From Peptoniphilaceae bacterium (lineage in GTDB: Bacteria > Bacillota > Clostridia > Tissierellales > Peptoniphilaceae), in contig JASLJE010000018.1 in assembly GCA_030152565.1 (NCBI GenBank), positions 1-29,381 on the forward strand: a DNA stretch of 29,381 bases, read 5' to 3'. Each line of letters begins with the position of its first letter. The first letter of the stretch is position 1. The notes under the pieces are model-generated. The model was not told the origin of the DNA. It searched no databases and was given only the letters and a program-made list of their open reading frames with translations. Both the position numbers and the translations under genes were made by a program. Positions 1 to 8,474 of this stretch are shown piece by piece.

Positions 1-293
1 CTTGTATCTGTAGACTCGATTTTTATTGTCTCTTCTGCAGAGCTATCAGTAACTCCAATTAAACTTATTGGATTACTTGTTATTTCTGGCACCCCCGGTC
101 CCTCAATATCTTCAAGCTCCTCAGTTTCTTCTGTTTTTAAATCTTGTTTATTATTTTCTTTTTCTCTCTCTTCAACAACCTGCTCCTGATCGTCTTCTGC
201 TCTTACATCAGCATTAATTGGTAGTATTACTTGAAATATCAGAAGTAAGGCCAACAAGAATGCTGAGCTTCGTTTAATTTTATTATTTTTCAT
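1..293 (-). CDS. Secreted or surface protein, N-terminal part only
   Basis: The gene starts at an ATG (complement 293-291) behind a strong AGGAGGGG ribosome binding site and runs off the left edge of the window, so only about 97 residues are visible. The N-terminus is a classical Sec signal peptide: a short Lys/Arg/Asn-rich stretch, a hydrophobic core (SAFLLALLLIFQVILP) and a plausible cleavage region around NADVRA. It is followed by a strongly acidic, Glu/Lys-rich low-complexity segment (about residues 36-65) and then a region with PGVPEITSNP. This architecture is usual for exported surface proteins of Gram-positive anaerobes. The function cannot be told because the main domains lie outside the window. 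Confidence 0.75.
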   Translation of the reverse strand, partial: MKNNKIKRSSAFLLALLLIFQVILPINADVRAEDDQEQVVEEREKENNKQDLKTEETEELEDIEGPGVPEITSNPISLIGVTDSSAEETIKIESTDT

Positions 294-480
294 TTTCCCC
301 TCCTATAGTTCTATACTTTTACTATGGTATAACTATAGAGGCTTAATGACCATAGATGAATTTTGAATATTTTTATATAAGCATATAATTATTTTATGGT
401 TTTATGGTTTTTTGACTATATTTATATATGTGCAGGCTGTTTTCTTCTTTTTTTCTATAAAAATATATTTGATAAAGAAA

Positions 481-508
481 AAAGAGAAGATTTCTTATTC
501 TTCTCTTT
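481..508 (-). terminator. Rho-independent terminator of the AraC/GH39-like regulator gene
   Basis: A 10-bp stem (AAAGAGAAGA / TCTTCTCTTT) with an 8-base loop lies about 35 bases downstream of the stop codon of the regulator. On the minus strand the stem is followed by a run of T residues. The rest of 294-480 is AT-rich and shows no gene; it must hold the promoter of the leftmost gene. Confidence 0.75.
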
Positions 509-543
509 AATTTCTAATAATATTTATTTATAAATAAGTTATT

Positions 544-2799
544 CTATAGCTTATGATAGGAAACTAATTTTAGAGCATAGGGAGTTATTTCTATTTTTTC
601 CTCATAGACTCCCTTGTCTACATGAACTATATCTACTGTTTTCTTAGGGTAATTTACCCTATCTATATAATCTATTTCACTATCTGTCAAAAGATAGTCT
701 GTTTTTAAGTCTTCTAGTAGTCTTAAAACATTACCATTAAATAAGTCTATAGTCCAGGTTGATTTTTTATAGGTTCCCTTCATACCTTCTATCCTTACAT
801 CTATAGTCCTTGGATATAGTTCTAGATGTTCGTATCTCTTTCTACTAGAAAATATATTGTCTAGGAAAAGATTATTATAAAAATATAGATGGTAGTCCAA
901 ATTATTTTTACTGGCTATTATACCTGGCTTATCTAAAAGAAGTTCACCTTCAATTTTTTTCAAAAGTAAAAAGTTAAAATAGTTACAAGTCTTAAACTTA
1001 TCTCCCCTGATTAACTCTGTCTTCTTAGATAATTTATTGTAGGTGTTAAAAAATTCAAAATATACTAACTTATCAGTCTTTATATTCAAAATATTTTCTG
1101 CATCTAAAAAACACATTTTTAAATCACTATATTGGTAGACAGAATCTGGCAGCTCTTTAAAATGCTCAGAATAATACATTATCTTTAAATCACAAAGTAT
1201 AAACTCTACCTTTTTGGTCAGCTTGTCTAATTTATTAAAAAAGTCAGAGAAAAACTTCCTGTGATTATAGTTCATATACTTATCATAATTTAAGTACTCA
1301 ATAACTATATTTTCATCAAATATATAGTTAAAATAAACTATTTTTACCCTGTCAAATACATTTGTTGAGGCTATAAGATTAGACATGGCCAACAACTCAT
1401 CATTACTACTATAGCCTAGGAAAAGACTCATATTTATCTTCTCTCCAAGATCTTTTACCAGTATTTCTTCCATTCTAGTAAAATAATTTACTACTATATT
1501 TTCTGAATAGACAGTATTTATATCTATAATCCACTCATAGTCTATAAGTACATTTCTAGTTGCCATCTTTAATAGTCTGCAAATAAAGTTCTCTATAAGC
1601 TCATAGTCCTTATCCCTATAGTCCATTAGATTTTTACCCTGGATACCTACGCTAAATCCAACCTTGATATCTAACCTATATAAAAGTTCCATCAAGCTTA
1701 TTACATCTTTAAAATTTAAATACTTTTTTAGATTTTTTACATAAAGTAGATCTTCTCTGTCTGGATCCAAATTTAAATCTATAACTATGAAGGAAATGCC
1801 CATATCCTCTTCCAAGGTCTTGATGTTTTCATAATAGCTTTCTCCCAGTTTATTTAAACTATAAATGGAGATGCCCCTCCACTTTAAGTCTCTTTTTTTT
1901 CTCCCATCCTCTATACTATAGCTATTATAGGCAGGATAATTATTGTAAAGTTCTTGGTAATTTATATTAGAGCTTTTATTTTTAAACTCTGAATAGATGT
2001 ATTTACTCTCCAACTGTTGGTAGCTCATCTTTTCTATACCTTTAAGCCTAATCCTATACTCTGAAGGGAGAATACCCAGGTGTTTAAGAAAGATATCATA
2101 AAGACTTTTGGTTGATTGGTAGCCTATATTATAAGATATTTTATCCAGGTTATCATCCGTATCTAGTAGTAAATCTGATGCTGTTTCAAGTTTAATTTTT
2201 TGTTTGAAAGTTCCCAAGGATATACCTGTGGTTTCCTTGAATAAATTTGAAAAATAAGAAGAACTTATACTTATTTCCTTGGATATATCAGCCAAGGTTA
2301 AATCGGCAAAAGCCCTGTCTTCTATATATCTATCATAGAAAAGCTTTAAATTAAAATACCCATTCCTATCCTTCTTCTTTTTTACCATAAACTTATTATT
2401 TTTTATCTTACTTAAAAAAGTAGATAAACTCGCCATAGACAGTATCTCATTAACTTCATATGAGTCATATATTTCTGCTATATTGTCTAATATCAAGGTA
2501 TCCATATATCTACTGCTTATATAGTTAAAGAAGTAAACATCTTCTAAATTTTCATTGCTTATATAATCACATGGTATTTCTAGTTCAAAGACCACATTAT
2601 CTAAGTTTTTAATATTTGGAAATAAAACTCCAACCTCAAATGGATTGAGGATTAATAACTCTCCTTCATTTACTATATATTTTTTATTGCTAACAAGTGC
2701 TTCTATCTTTCCATGAATTGGAATATAAAATTTTATTCCATCATAAAAACACATGTCAAGTCTATCTATTTCTCTTAATCTTATATTAAATGTTTTCAT
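544..2799 (-). CDS. AraC-family regulator with glycosidase-like C-terminal half (Rsp/Rbf type)
   Basis: This 751-residue protein has three parts. Residues 10-75 look like a cupin-type sensor arm. Residues about 155-252 are a complete AraC double helix-turn-helix domain (LTLADISKEISISSSYFSNL, then the GYQSTKSLYDIFLKHLGI type second motif ending in PSEYR). Residues about 305-751 resemble the TIM-barrel and beta-sandwich of family 39 glycosidases, as in the staphylococcal regulators Rsp and Rbf, which are of similar length. In that family the glycosidase-like half is thought to sense ligands rather than catalyse; I did not identify catalytic glutamates. The gene diverges from a PH-domain gene, and a perfect 12-bp inverted repeat lies between them, suggesting autoregulation. 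The regulated genes are unknown; nothing ties it to the microcompartment operon. Confidence 0.85.
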   Translation of the reverse strand: MKTFNIRLREIDRLDMCFYDGIKFYIPIHGKIEALVSNKKYIVNEGELLILNPFEVGVLFPNIKNLDNVVFELEIPCDYISNENLEDVYFFNYISSRYMDTLILDNIAEIYDSYEVNEILSMASLSTFLSKIKNNKFMVKKKKDRNGYFNLKLFYDRYIEDRAFADLTLADISKEISISSSYFSNLFKETTGISLGTFKQKIKLETASDLLLDTDDNLDKISYNIGYQSTKSLYDIFLKHLGILPSEYRIRLKGIEKMSYQQLESKYIYSEFKNKSSNINYQELYNNYPAYNSYSIEDGRKKRDLKWRGISIYSLNKLGESYYENIKTLEEDMGISFIVIDLNLDPDREDLLYVKNLKKYLNFKDVISLMELLYRLDIKVGFSVGIQGKNLMDYRDKDYELIENFICRLLKMATRNVLIDYEWIIDINTVYSENIVVNYFTRMEEILVKDLGEKINMSLFLGYSSNDELLAMSNLIASTNVFDRVKIVYFNYIFDENIVIEYLNYDKYMNYNHRKFFSDFFNKLDKLTKKVEFILCDLKIMYYSEHFKELPDSVYQYSDLKMCFLDAENILNIKTDKLVYFEFFNTYNKLSKKTELIRGDKFKTCNYFNFLLLKKIEGELLLDKPGIIASKNNLDYHLYFYNNLFLDNIFSSRKRYEHLELYPRTIDVRIEGMKGTYKKSTWTIDLFNGNVLRLLEDLKTDYLLTDSEIDYIDRVNYPKKTVDIVHVDKGVYEEKIEITPYALKLVSYHKL

Positions 2800-2839
2800 A
2801 TTTCACCTATACTCTCCAAACATGCCCTTTGCTCTAATT

Positions 2840-2845
2840 ATTATA
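2840..2845 (-). promoter_or_regulatory. Probable -10 box of the AraC/GH39-like regulator gene
   Basis: The minus strand reads TATAAT about 40 bases upstream of the regulator start codon. No good -35 hexamer sits at the usual distance, which fits a promoter needing help or under self-control. The neighbouring inverted repeat arm at 2852-2863 lies in the spacer region of this promoter. Confidence 0.5.
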
Positions 2846-2851
2846 CTATAC

Positions 2852-2903
2852 AAATGTCTAATTGTGACTATACTTAGCCTTTAAGCCCTTAAATTAGACA
2901 TTT
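2852..2903. promoter_or_regulatory. Inverted repeat, candidate operator between divergent genes
   Basis: AAATGTCTAATT (2852-2863) and AATTAGACATTT (2892-2903) are perfect 12-bp inverted copies separated by 28 bases. They sit between the AraC-type regulator (minus) and the PH-domain gene (plus). Separated arms of this kind suit a dimeric AraC-type protein, but binding is inferred. The remaining part of the gap (2904-3011) is AT-rich with overlapping ATATAT repeats. Confidence 0.5.
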
Positions 2904-3011
2904 TTGTAACATTTCCTTCAATATATCTCATATTTTTATATATATCTTTATATATTTTAAAGGCTATACTATACTTATTACGTATTATTTTATAAATAGA
3001 AGAGGGTTAAT

Positions 3012-3416
3012 ATGATTGCTATAAATAAGGATAATAAATTTTTATTACATAGGAATATAAACAAAAAAACAAACAAGTTCTTTAACAAGAGACACTTTAA
3101 CTACATTGAAAAATCTTTGGCCAAGGAAGAATTCATAAATGCCTCCTTTACAGGCCTTCACAACTACAAGGGACAAAAGAATCACGATAGAGATTTTGCC
3201 TATGCTATAACAGACAACTATTTCATATTAGCCAAGGATAAATTTTTCAAGAGAAAAATAGAAAAAATAAGCCTGGATGATATAATCTTTTTTGACTATG
3301 ATATCCTGGATGACAAGGGGCTTATAAGGATAGACACAAAGAGTTCATCCTTTACCATAGCCGTAGACAAGGACCAAACAAGACACATCTTTAATGTTAT
3401 GAATATATATATATAA
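3012..3416 (+). CDS. Small PH-domain (YokE-like) protein
   Basis: This 134-residue protein has no signal peptide or membrane segment. The C-terminal half (about residues 62-130) resembles the bacterial PH domain of YokE-like proteins: YAITDNYFILAKDKFFKRKI, then KISLDDIIFFDYD, then a two-strand segment ending in a helix. The N-terminal half is basic and probably helical. Bacterial PH domains of this type are small cytosolic folds with no firm general function. The start follows an AGAGGG ribosome binding site. The gene is monocistronic, ending in a terminator shared with the convergent hypA. Confidence 0.65.
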   Translation: MIAINKDNKFLLHRNINKKTNKFFNKRHFNYIEKSLAKEEFINASFTGLHNYKGQKNHDRDFAYAITDNYFILAKDKFFKRKIEKISLDDIIFFDYDILDDKGLIRIDTKSSSFTIAVDKDQTRHIFNVMNIYI

Positions 3417-3443
3417 AGAGCAGTTCAATGAACTGCTCTTTTA
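3417..3443. terminator. Hairpin terminator shared by convergent genes
   Basis: AGAGCAGTT (3417-3425) and AACTGCTCT (3431-3439) form a 9-bp stem with a 5-base loop, starting right after the stop codon of the PH-domain gene. It is followed by TTTT on the plus strand. On the minus strand the stem is followed by a weaker CTTTATATATA tract, so it may also end the hypB-hypA transcript. Confidence 0.7.
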
Positions 3444-3449
3444 TCTTAT

Positions 3450-3791
3450 CTATTTACAAAGTATTTCCTTAATTATAAATTCTTCACCACTTACCACATT
3501 AAAGCTCATAGCCTTACATTCTGGACAGTAGCCTTCATTTTTCAACAAGTTATATTCTGTACTACACTTGCTACACTTACCTACTCCTGGTATAACTTCT
3601 ATTTCTAGCTCAGATCCTTCTAAAATAGAATCCATTATAGCCATAGGATAAAGGTCATACATATACTTAGGTATCATGGAACATAGTTCTCCAACCTCTA
3701 TAACAAGCTTTTCTACTTCACTAACGTCATTTTCCTTAGCCACTTTTGATACTTGATCAACTACTTCTAGTAGTACTCCTAATTCGTGCAT
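3450..3791 (-). CDS. hypA: Nickel insertion chaperone HypA
   Basis: At 113 residues this is a full-length HypA/HybF protein. It begins MHE, where His2 is the nickel ligand in the family, and carries the zinc site as CSKC and CPEC in the C-terminal half. Together with HypB it normally delivers Ni2+ to [NiFe]-hydrogenase or other nickel enzymes. It lies 2 bases after the stop of the large flavoprotein gene and is the last gene of a hypB-flavoprotein-hypA operon, so translation is probably coupled. No hydrogenase or other hyp genes are in the window, so the nickel client is unknown. Confidence 0.9.
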   Translation of the reverse strand: MHELGVLLEVVDQVSKVAKENDVSEVEKLVIEVGELCSMIPKYMYDLYPMAIMDSILEGSELEIEVIPGVGKCSKCSTEYNLLKNEGYCPECKAMSFNVVSGEEFIIKEILCK

Positions 3792-3793
3792 GA

Positions 3794-6538
3794 CTAAGCC
3801 TTTGAGCCTGTGAAGGCATCCTTAATACTTCTAACAACTGTCTTACCTTTTTTCTTGATCATTTGTTTAACAACAACTGGTTTTAATTCTGTAAAGTGAA
3901 CTCCTTCACCATCATATACCTTTTCAAGGTGGATGGCATCAAAGGCGCACTTGGTTGTACATTGGCCACAGCCTACGCACATATACTCATCAACAATTGT
4001 AGCTCCACAACCTAGACATCTTTCAGTCTCTTTTCTCATTTGTTCTTCAGTGAAAACTCCCCTTCTATCCCTATAGGATTCAAGAGCCTTTTCAGCTTCA
4101 ATTATATTTTGAGGTCTTTGTCTTGGTGTATTGTCAAAGTTTTCAACTTCTACAGCCTTAGTATCAAGACCAATATATTCTCTTCTATCTCTTCCGTATA
4201 CTAGAGATTGTCCTGGATGAACAAATCTGTGAATTGAGATAGCCCCTTGCTTACCTGCTGCTATAGCATCTATGGCAAATTTAGGTCCTGTATAGGCATC
4301 CCCTCCCACAAAGATATCTTCATGGTCTGATTGGTAGGTAAAGTCATCTGCTTCTATAGTATTGTTTCTTCTTAGCTTAGCATCGCTTCCATCCAATAGG
4401 TTGCCCCATTCTATACTTTGACCAACTGATGTGATTAAGTAATCAGCTTCTAAGGTCATTGTTTCTTCTTCGTCAAATACTGGGTTAAAGTTACCTTCTT
4501 CATCTCTTACAGATAGGCATTTCTTAAATTCAACAGCCTTAAGCTTACCATTTTCAGCTATAATTCTGCTTGGTCCCCAACCGTTTACTATATTTACATT
4601 TTCTTCTTCTGCTTCAAGAATTTCTTCCATACTTGCAGGCATCATTTCCTTGGACTCAAGACATACTTGAGATACCTTGGATTCTCCAGCCCTAATAGCT
4701 GCTCTAGAAACGTCTATAGCCACGTTACCACCACCGATAACTACAACATTACCGTCATATTTTTTATCAGTTCCTTGGTTAATTTCTCTTAGGAATTCTA
4801 CACCTGAGATAACATTTTCAGCATCTTCATTTTCAAGACCTAGTTTTCTTCCACCTTGAGCTCCTATAGCTAGGTAGAATGCATCATAGCCTTCTTCTCT
4901 TAATTGGTCTAAAGTTATGTCCTTACCAACTTCAACACCTGTTTTTATCTTAACTCCCATAGCCTTGATTATTTCGATTTCAGCATCTACAACGTCTTTT
5001 TCCAATCTGAAGGATGGTATACCTAGAGTTAACATTCCTCCTGGTCTTTCTTCCTTTTCAAAGATGGTAACATCATAGTTGTCTAAAGATAGGTAATAAG
5101 CACAGGATAGACCTGCTGGACCTGATCCTACTATGGCAATCTTCTTATCACTATAGTCATGTCTTTTTTCTGGTAATACCCAATTATTCTTATCCAGTTC
5201 TTGTTCTGCTATAAACTTTTTGATTTCATCTATAGCTATTGGATCATCTAAGTCCCCACGTGTACAAGCATCTTCACATCTTCTATTACAGATTCTTCCG
5301 CAGATAGCTGGTAGTGGATTTTCATGTCTAATTAATTGTAGGGCTTCTTGGTATCTTCCTTGGGATGCAAGTTTAATATATCCTTGAACAGCTATATGGG
5401 CTGGACAGTAGGTCTTACAAGGAGCTGTACCTGTATCCACAACATTCTTTCTATTTTCTCTATAGTCTGGATCCCAATATTCTTCAGTCCAATTCCTATC
5501 TCTAGGAGTTACTGTAGTAGTTATGTCTTCTACTATAGGTTTTGAAGAACAAAGTTTTTGTCCCATCTTTAAAGCGTTAACTGGACAGTATTCAACACAT
5601 TGTCCACAAGCTACACACTTGTCTGTATCTATTTTAGCCACGTAGTTTGATCTTACCATGTCATTGTTCTTAAACATGGCAGCTGTTCTTAGTGATAAAC
5701 ATCCACATCCACAACAGTTACAAATAGCGTGGGTTTTTCCGTCTCCGTCTATATTTGGAACTTGGTGCATAAGACCATTTTCTTCAGCTTTTTTAAGTAT
5801 TTCATAGGCTTCTTCCCTGGTAATTTGTCTTCCCCTACCAGTTTTTATGTAGTATTCTGCTGCATGGCCCATTTGGATACACATATCTTCTTTTAAGTGA
5901 CCACAACCTTCTCCCATTATTTCCCTGTCAGTTCTACAAGAACAGTCAGTTACAGTAAATAGGTCGTGTTCGTCCAAGTGTTTGGAAACTTCTTCAAAGG
6001 ACATAGCCCTACTGTTTCCATCTATGGCTGATTCTATAGGTATAACCCTCATAAGGCCTGTACCTACTGGGAAGGCCCCTGAACTCATAGGTCCTCTAAC
6101 CCTACCATAGGCTTCCATGGCATAACCAATTATAGGGTATTTTTCACAGTTTTCCCTACTGTTAACTATCACTTCCATGGTTCCTGGTATCCAAGTTTCT
6201 GCCCAGAAGATATCTTCTCCTGTTTCCTTGTCTGTATTCCAAAAAGCTACCCCATAGTGGGCAAGTTTTTCTAATTGTTCAAAGGTATAGTCAACTGATT
6301 TTCCTGCTGACTCAGCTATTTGCTTAGTTGTCTTTGGTTCAAATAAGTCTAAGTGAAGTCCTATTTCTGCCATTTCATGGTCTACCCCAGCTTCCAGTAT
6401 TACATATTCTGGGTCGTCCCACTTATAGGAATTTTTCTTTTTTCTACTTCCTAAATAGTTGGCAAGCTCCATGATTTTTTCATCATACTTAGGCTCATAC
6501 CACTCAGGAAACCACATTTTCGTTATATCTTTTTTCAT
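3794..6538 (-). CDS. Multi-[4Fe-4S] GltD-like FAD/NAD(P) oxidoreductase, 914 residues
   Basis: Visible domains in order are: an N-terminal region with a winged-helix-like segment (about 60-115, TTKQIAESAGKSVDYTF); a cysteine cluster region with CSCR (199-201), C212 and C220 and then CNCCGCGC (273-280); a ferredoxin cluster CVACGQCVEYCP (308-319); a GltD-type adapter with CPAH and CGRICNRRCEDAC (374-425); an FAD fold (IVGSGPAGLS near 470); an NAD(P) fold (VVIGGGNVAID near 600); and a C-terminal ferredoxin cluster with CVGCGQCTTKC. It probably moves electrons between NAD(P)H, FAD and iron-sulfur clusters in the cytosol, like the small subunit of glutamate synthase or NfnB, but the partner and substrate are not evident. 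It is sandwiched between hypB and hypA, which suggests a link to a nickel enzyme or to hydrogen metabolism. The start has GGGAAG upstream. Confidence 0.8.
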   Translation of the reverse strand: MKKDITKMWFPEWYEPKYDEKIMELANYLGSRKKKNSYKWDDPEYVILEAGVDHEMAEIGLHLDLFEPKTTKQIAESAGKSVDYTFEQLEKLAHYGVAFWNTDKETGEDIFWAETWIPGTMEVIVNSRENCEKYPIIGYAMEAYGRVRGPMSSGAFPVGTGLMRVIPIESAIDGNSRAMSFEEVSKHLDEHDLFTVTDCSCRTDREIMGEGCGHLKEDMCIQMGHAAEYYIKTGRGRQITREEAYEILKKAEENGLMHQVPNIDGDGKTHAICNCCGCGCLSLRTAAMFKNNDMVRSNYVAKIDTDKCVACGQCVEYCPVNALKMGQKLCSSKPIVEDITTTVTPRDRNWTEEYWDPDYRENRKNVVDTGTAPCKTYCPAHIAVQGYIKLASQGRYQEALQLIRHENPLPAICGRICNRRCEDACTRGDLDDPIAIDEIKKFIAEQELDKNNWVLPEKRHDYSDKKIAIVGSGPAGLSCAYYLSLDNYDVTIFEKEERPGGMLTLGIPSFRLEKDVVDAEIEIIKAMGVKIKTGVEVGKDITLDQLREEGYDAFYLAIGAQGGRKLGLENEDAENVISGVEFLREINQGTDKKYDGNVVVIGGGNVAIDVSRAAIRAGESKVSQVCLESKEMMPASMEEILEAEEENVNIVNGWGPSRIIAENGKLKAVEFKKCLSVRDEEGNFNPVFDEEETMTLEADYLITSVGQSIEWGNLLDGSDAKLRRNNTIEADDFTYQSDHEDIFVGGDAYTGPKFAIDAIAAGKQGAISIHRFVHPGQSLVYGRDRREYIGLDTKAVEVENFDNTPRQRPQNIIEAEKALESYRDRRGVFTEEQMRKETERCLGCGATIVDEYMCVGCGQCTTKCAFDAIHLEKVYDGEGVHFTELKPVVVKQMIKKKGKTVVRSIKDAFTGSKA

Positions 6539-6568
6539 TTATCTTCCCAATCCCTCTATATTTTATTA

Positions 6569-7237
6569 TTAATTATTCCAGTCTTCTACTTCTTCCTTAA
6601 TCCATCTAGCCAAGTCTTCTACTCCCTCGCCAGTCTTGGCACTTATAGGAAATATTTCTATTTCTGGATTAAGTTTCTTTACTCTTTCTTCACAAGCCTT
6701 CATGTCAAAGTCAAAGTAAGGCATAACATCTATCTTATTAACTATTAGTGCATCACAGATTGAAAACATTAAAGGATACTTTAATGGTTTATCGTCTCCC
6801 TCTGGAACACTTAAGATCATAATATTCTTTGCTGCACCTGTGTCAAATTCTGCTGGACATACAAGGTTTCCAACGTTTTCTAATATTACCAAGTCTAAAT
6901 CGTCTGATCCTAGTCCTTCTAGGCCTTGTTTAGTCATATCAGCATCCAAATGGCACATGCCTCCTGTATGTAATTGTATTACCTTAACTCCTGTTTCTGC
7001 TATGGTCCTAGCATCCACGTCTGAGTCTATATCAGCCTCCATAACTCCAATCTTTAAGTCATCCTTTAATAGGTTTAAAGTTTGGGTAAGAGTTGTTGTC
7101 TTACCAGCTCCTGGTGAAGACATTAGATTAAATAGGCAAACCTTATCTTCCTTTAACTCTTTTCTTAACTTTGCTGCTTGGGCGTCATTGTTCTCAAAAA
7201 CACTTTCTTTTATTTTTAGTATTCTAAATTCGTCCAT
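6569..7237 (-). CDS. hypB: GTPase HypB, nickel incorporation
   Basis: This 222-residue SIMIBI-class GTPase has a P-loop (SSPGAGKTT), the metal and switch region EADIDSDVDA, the HLDADM segment, LENVGNLVCPAEFD and the guanine-specificity motif NKID. HypB hydrolyses GTP while passing nickel, with HypA, to the target enzyme. It lacks the N-terminal His-rich nickel-storage stretch found in some HypB proteins and the usual N-terminal CxxCGC motif. It is the first gene of the operon, has a good GGGAGA ribosome binding site, and follows a near-consensus promoter. Confidence 0.9.
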   Translation of the reverse strand: MDEFRILKIKESVFENNDAQAAKLRKELKEDKVCLFNLMSSPGAGKTTTLTQTLNLLKDDLKIGVMEADIDSDVDARTIAETGVKVIQLHTGGMCHLDADMTKQGLEGLGSDDLDLVILENVGNLVCPAEFDTGAAKNIMILSVPEGDDKPLKYPLMFSICDALIVNKIDVMPYFDFDMKACEERVKKLNPEIEIFPISAKTGEGVEDLARWIKEEVEDWNN

Positions 7238-7281
7238 TGCTACTCTCCCTTTTGATAAAATATTAACTTTCTGATGAAATT

Positions 7282-7310
7282 ATTATATAATAAGATTGTT
7301 ACTTTTTCAA
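7282..7310 (-). promoter_or_regulatory. Sigma-A promoter of the hypB operon
   Basis: On the minus strand TTGAAA (complement 7310-7305) and TATAAT (complement 7287-7282) are separated by exactly 17 bases, about 45 bases upstream of the hypB start. This is nearly perfect housekeeping consensus and suggests constitutive expression. Confidence 0.75.
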
Positions 7311-7435
7311 CAAATAAGGGTATAATGTTCATGTTATCCCTTTTTATTTCATTTTTCCTTTACTTATATTTAATATCTGGTTTTCTTATACTTGTAGTCA
7401 GTTTCATATTCTCAAACATAGTTTAGCCTAACTTA

Positions 7436-7444
7436 TGATATAAT
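7436..7444 (+). promoter_or_regulatory. Extended -10 promoter of the AEC transporter gene
   Basis: TGATATAAT forms an extended -10 element (TG-N-TATAAT) 27 bases before the start codon. The -35 region is poor, which an extended -10 commonly offsets. The remaining part of this gap (7311-7435) shows no gene. Confidence 0.5.
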
Positions 7445-7471
7445 TTTCTTATTATATTTTAAGGAGGAAAA

Positions 7472-8398
7472 ATGGACTTTTTTCTAACACTATCCAATGT
7501 TCTAGTTCTCTTTCTACTTATCCTAATAGGATTTATAGTAGGGAGAAAAAACCTGGTTGACCAGCTGGGCCAGGCCCAAATATCTAAGCTGGTACTCTAT
7601 GTGACCATGCCAGCCACAATCATTGTAGGCATGCAGTTGGACTTTGCCTGGGACAAGCTTATCTTGGCTTTAAAAATTATAGCCATCATGATTTTCTTTT
7701 ATGGTCTTATCTTTTTCTTGTCCAGTCTTCTTATAAAAAGATTTAAACTTGAAAAAAACCAAAAGGACATACTTTTGGCAGGATCTATCATGGGCAATAA
7801 CTCTTTTATGGGTTATCCTTTGGTCATAGCCATCTTGGGGCAAGAGGCTCTTTTTTATGCAGTCTTAAGTTCAGGACTTTTATATGAACTTATATCATGG
7901 TCCCTGGGCTCCTATATAATAGGTAGGAATGCCAGGGAAAAACAAAGCTTTTCAGTCAAGAAAATCCTCCTAAGTCCGGGAATTATTTCCCTACTTATAG
8001 GTTTGGTGCTTTTTTTAGGCCAGATTAAGCTTCCAGCCATAGCCTTTAATACGCTCAAGATCTTAAGTGGAGCTACTTCTCCTCTAGCCATGCTGGTAGT
8101 TGGGATGATGCTATCTAGAAGCGATTTTAAACAAGCCTTTTCCAACAAGTATATCTATCTAATATCAGGGCTAAAGCTTTTAGGCTTTCCCCTTATGATA
8201 GCCCTAATAAGTAATCTTATAGGACTAGAAGGCTACTTAAAGATTATTCCCCTACTGATGTTTTCCCTACCAACAGGGGCCTATGTGGGAATCTTCAGCG
8301 ATAATATGGGAAATGATACTGGACTTGCCAGCCAGCTTATCTTTGTATCCTCCCTTTTATCTGTAGTAACCATCCCACTTATAACTCTACTTATATAA
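7472..8398 (+). CDS. AEC-family permease (auxin efflux carrier type)
   Basis: This 308-residue, very hydrophobic protein has about ten predicted membrane segments in two sets, separated by a loop near residue 150-165. Typical family features are the N-terminal VLFLLILIGFIVGRK, the LYVTMPATIIVGMQL segment with a helix-breaking proline, and the MGNNSFMGYPL segment. AEC members are secondary carriers for organic acids such as malonate or malate. The start is behind AAGGAGG. It reads on plus, convergent with the microcompartment operon, and ends in a shared terminator, so it is its own transcription unit. A role in exporting fermentation acids would be speculation. Confidence 0.85.
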   Translation: MDFFLTLSNVLVLFLLILIGFIVGRKNLVDQLGQAQISKLVLYVTMPATIIVGMQLDFAWDKLILALKIIAIMIFFYGLIFFLSSLLIKRFKLEKNQKDILLAGSIMGNNSFMGYPLVIAILGQEALFYAVLSSGLLYELISWSLGSYIIGRNAREKQSFSVKKILLSPGIISLLIGLVLFLGQIKLPAIAFNTLKILSGATSPLAMLVVGMMLSRSDFKQAFSNKYIYLISGLKLLGFPLMIALISNLIGLEGYLKIIPLLMFSLPTGAYVGIFSDNMGNDTGLASQLIFVSSLLSVVTIPLITLLI

Positions 8399-8400
8399 AA

Positions 8401-8432
8401 AGAGCAAGGATCATCCTTGCTCTTGTTTTTTC
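8401..8432. terminator. Bidirectional terminator, AEC gene and microcompartment operon
   Basis: AGAGCAAGG (8401-8409) and CCTTGCTCT (8415-8423) make a 9-bp stem with a 5-base loop. A T-run follows at 8426-8431 on plus, and TTTTTATAT follows on minus. It ends both the plus-strand permease gene and the long minus-strand operon whose last stop codon is at 8475. Confidence 0.85.
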
Positions 8433-8474
8433 TTATCTTGTTTTTTTGTCTTCTATACTTAATTTTTCTTATAT

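Noticed and set aside
2920..2965. AT-rich ATATAT direct repeats before the PH-domain gene
   Set aside because: Low-complexity sequence in an AT-rich genome; not distinctive enough to call as operator or repeat element.
7472..8398. AEC permease as the propanediol importer of the compartment system
   Set aside because: It is on the opposite strand with its own promoter; AEC carriers move organic anions, and diols usually enter by facilitated diffusion.
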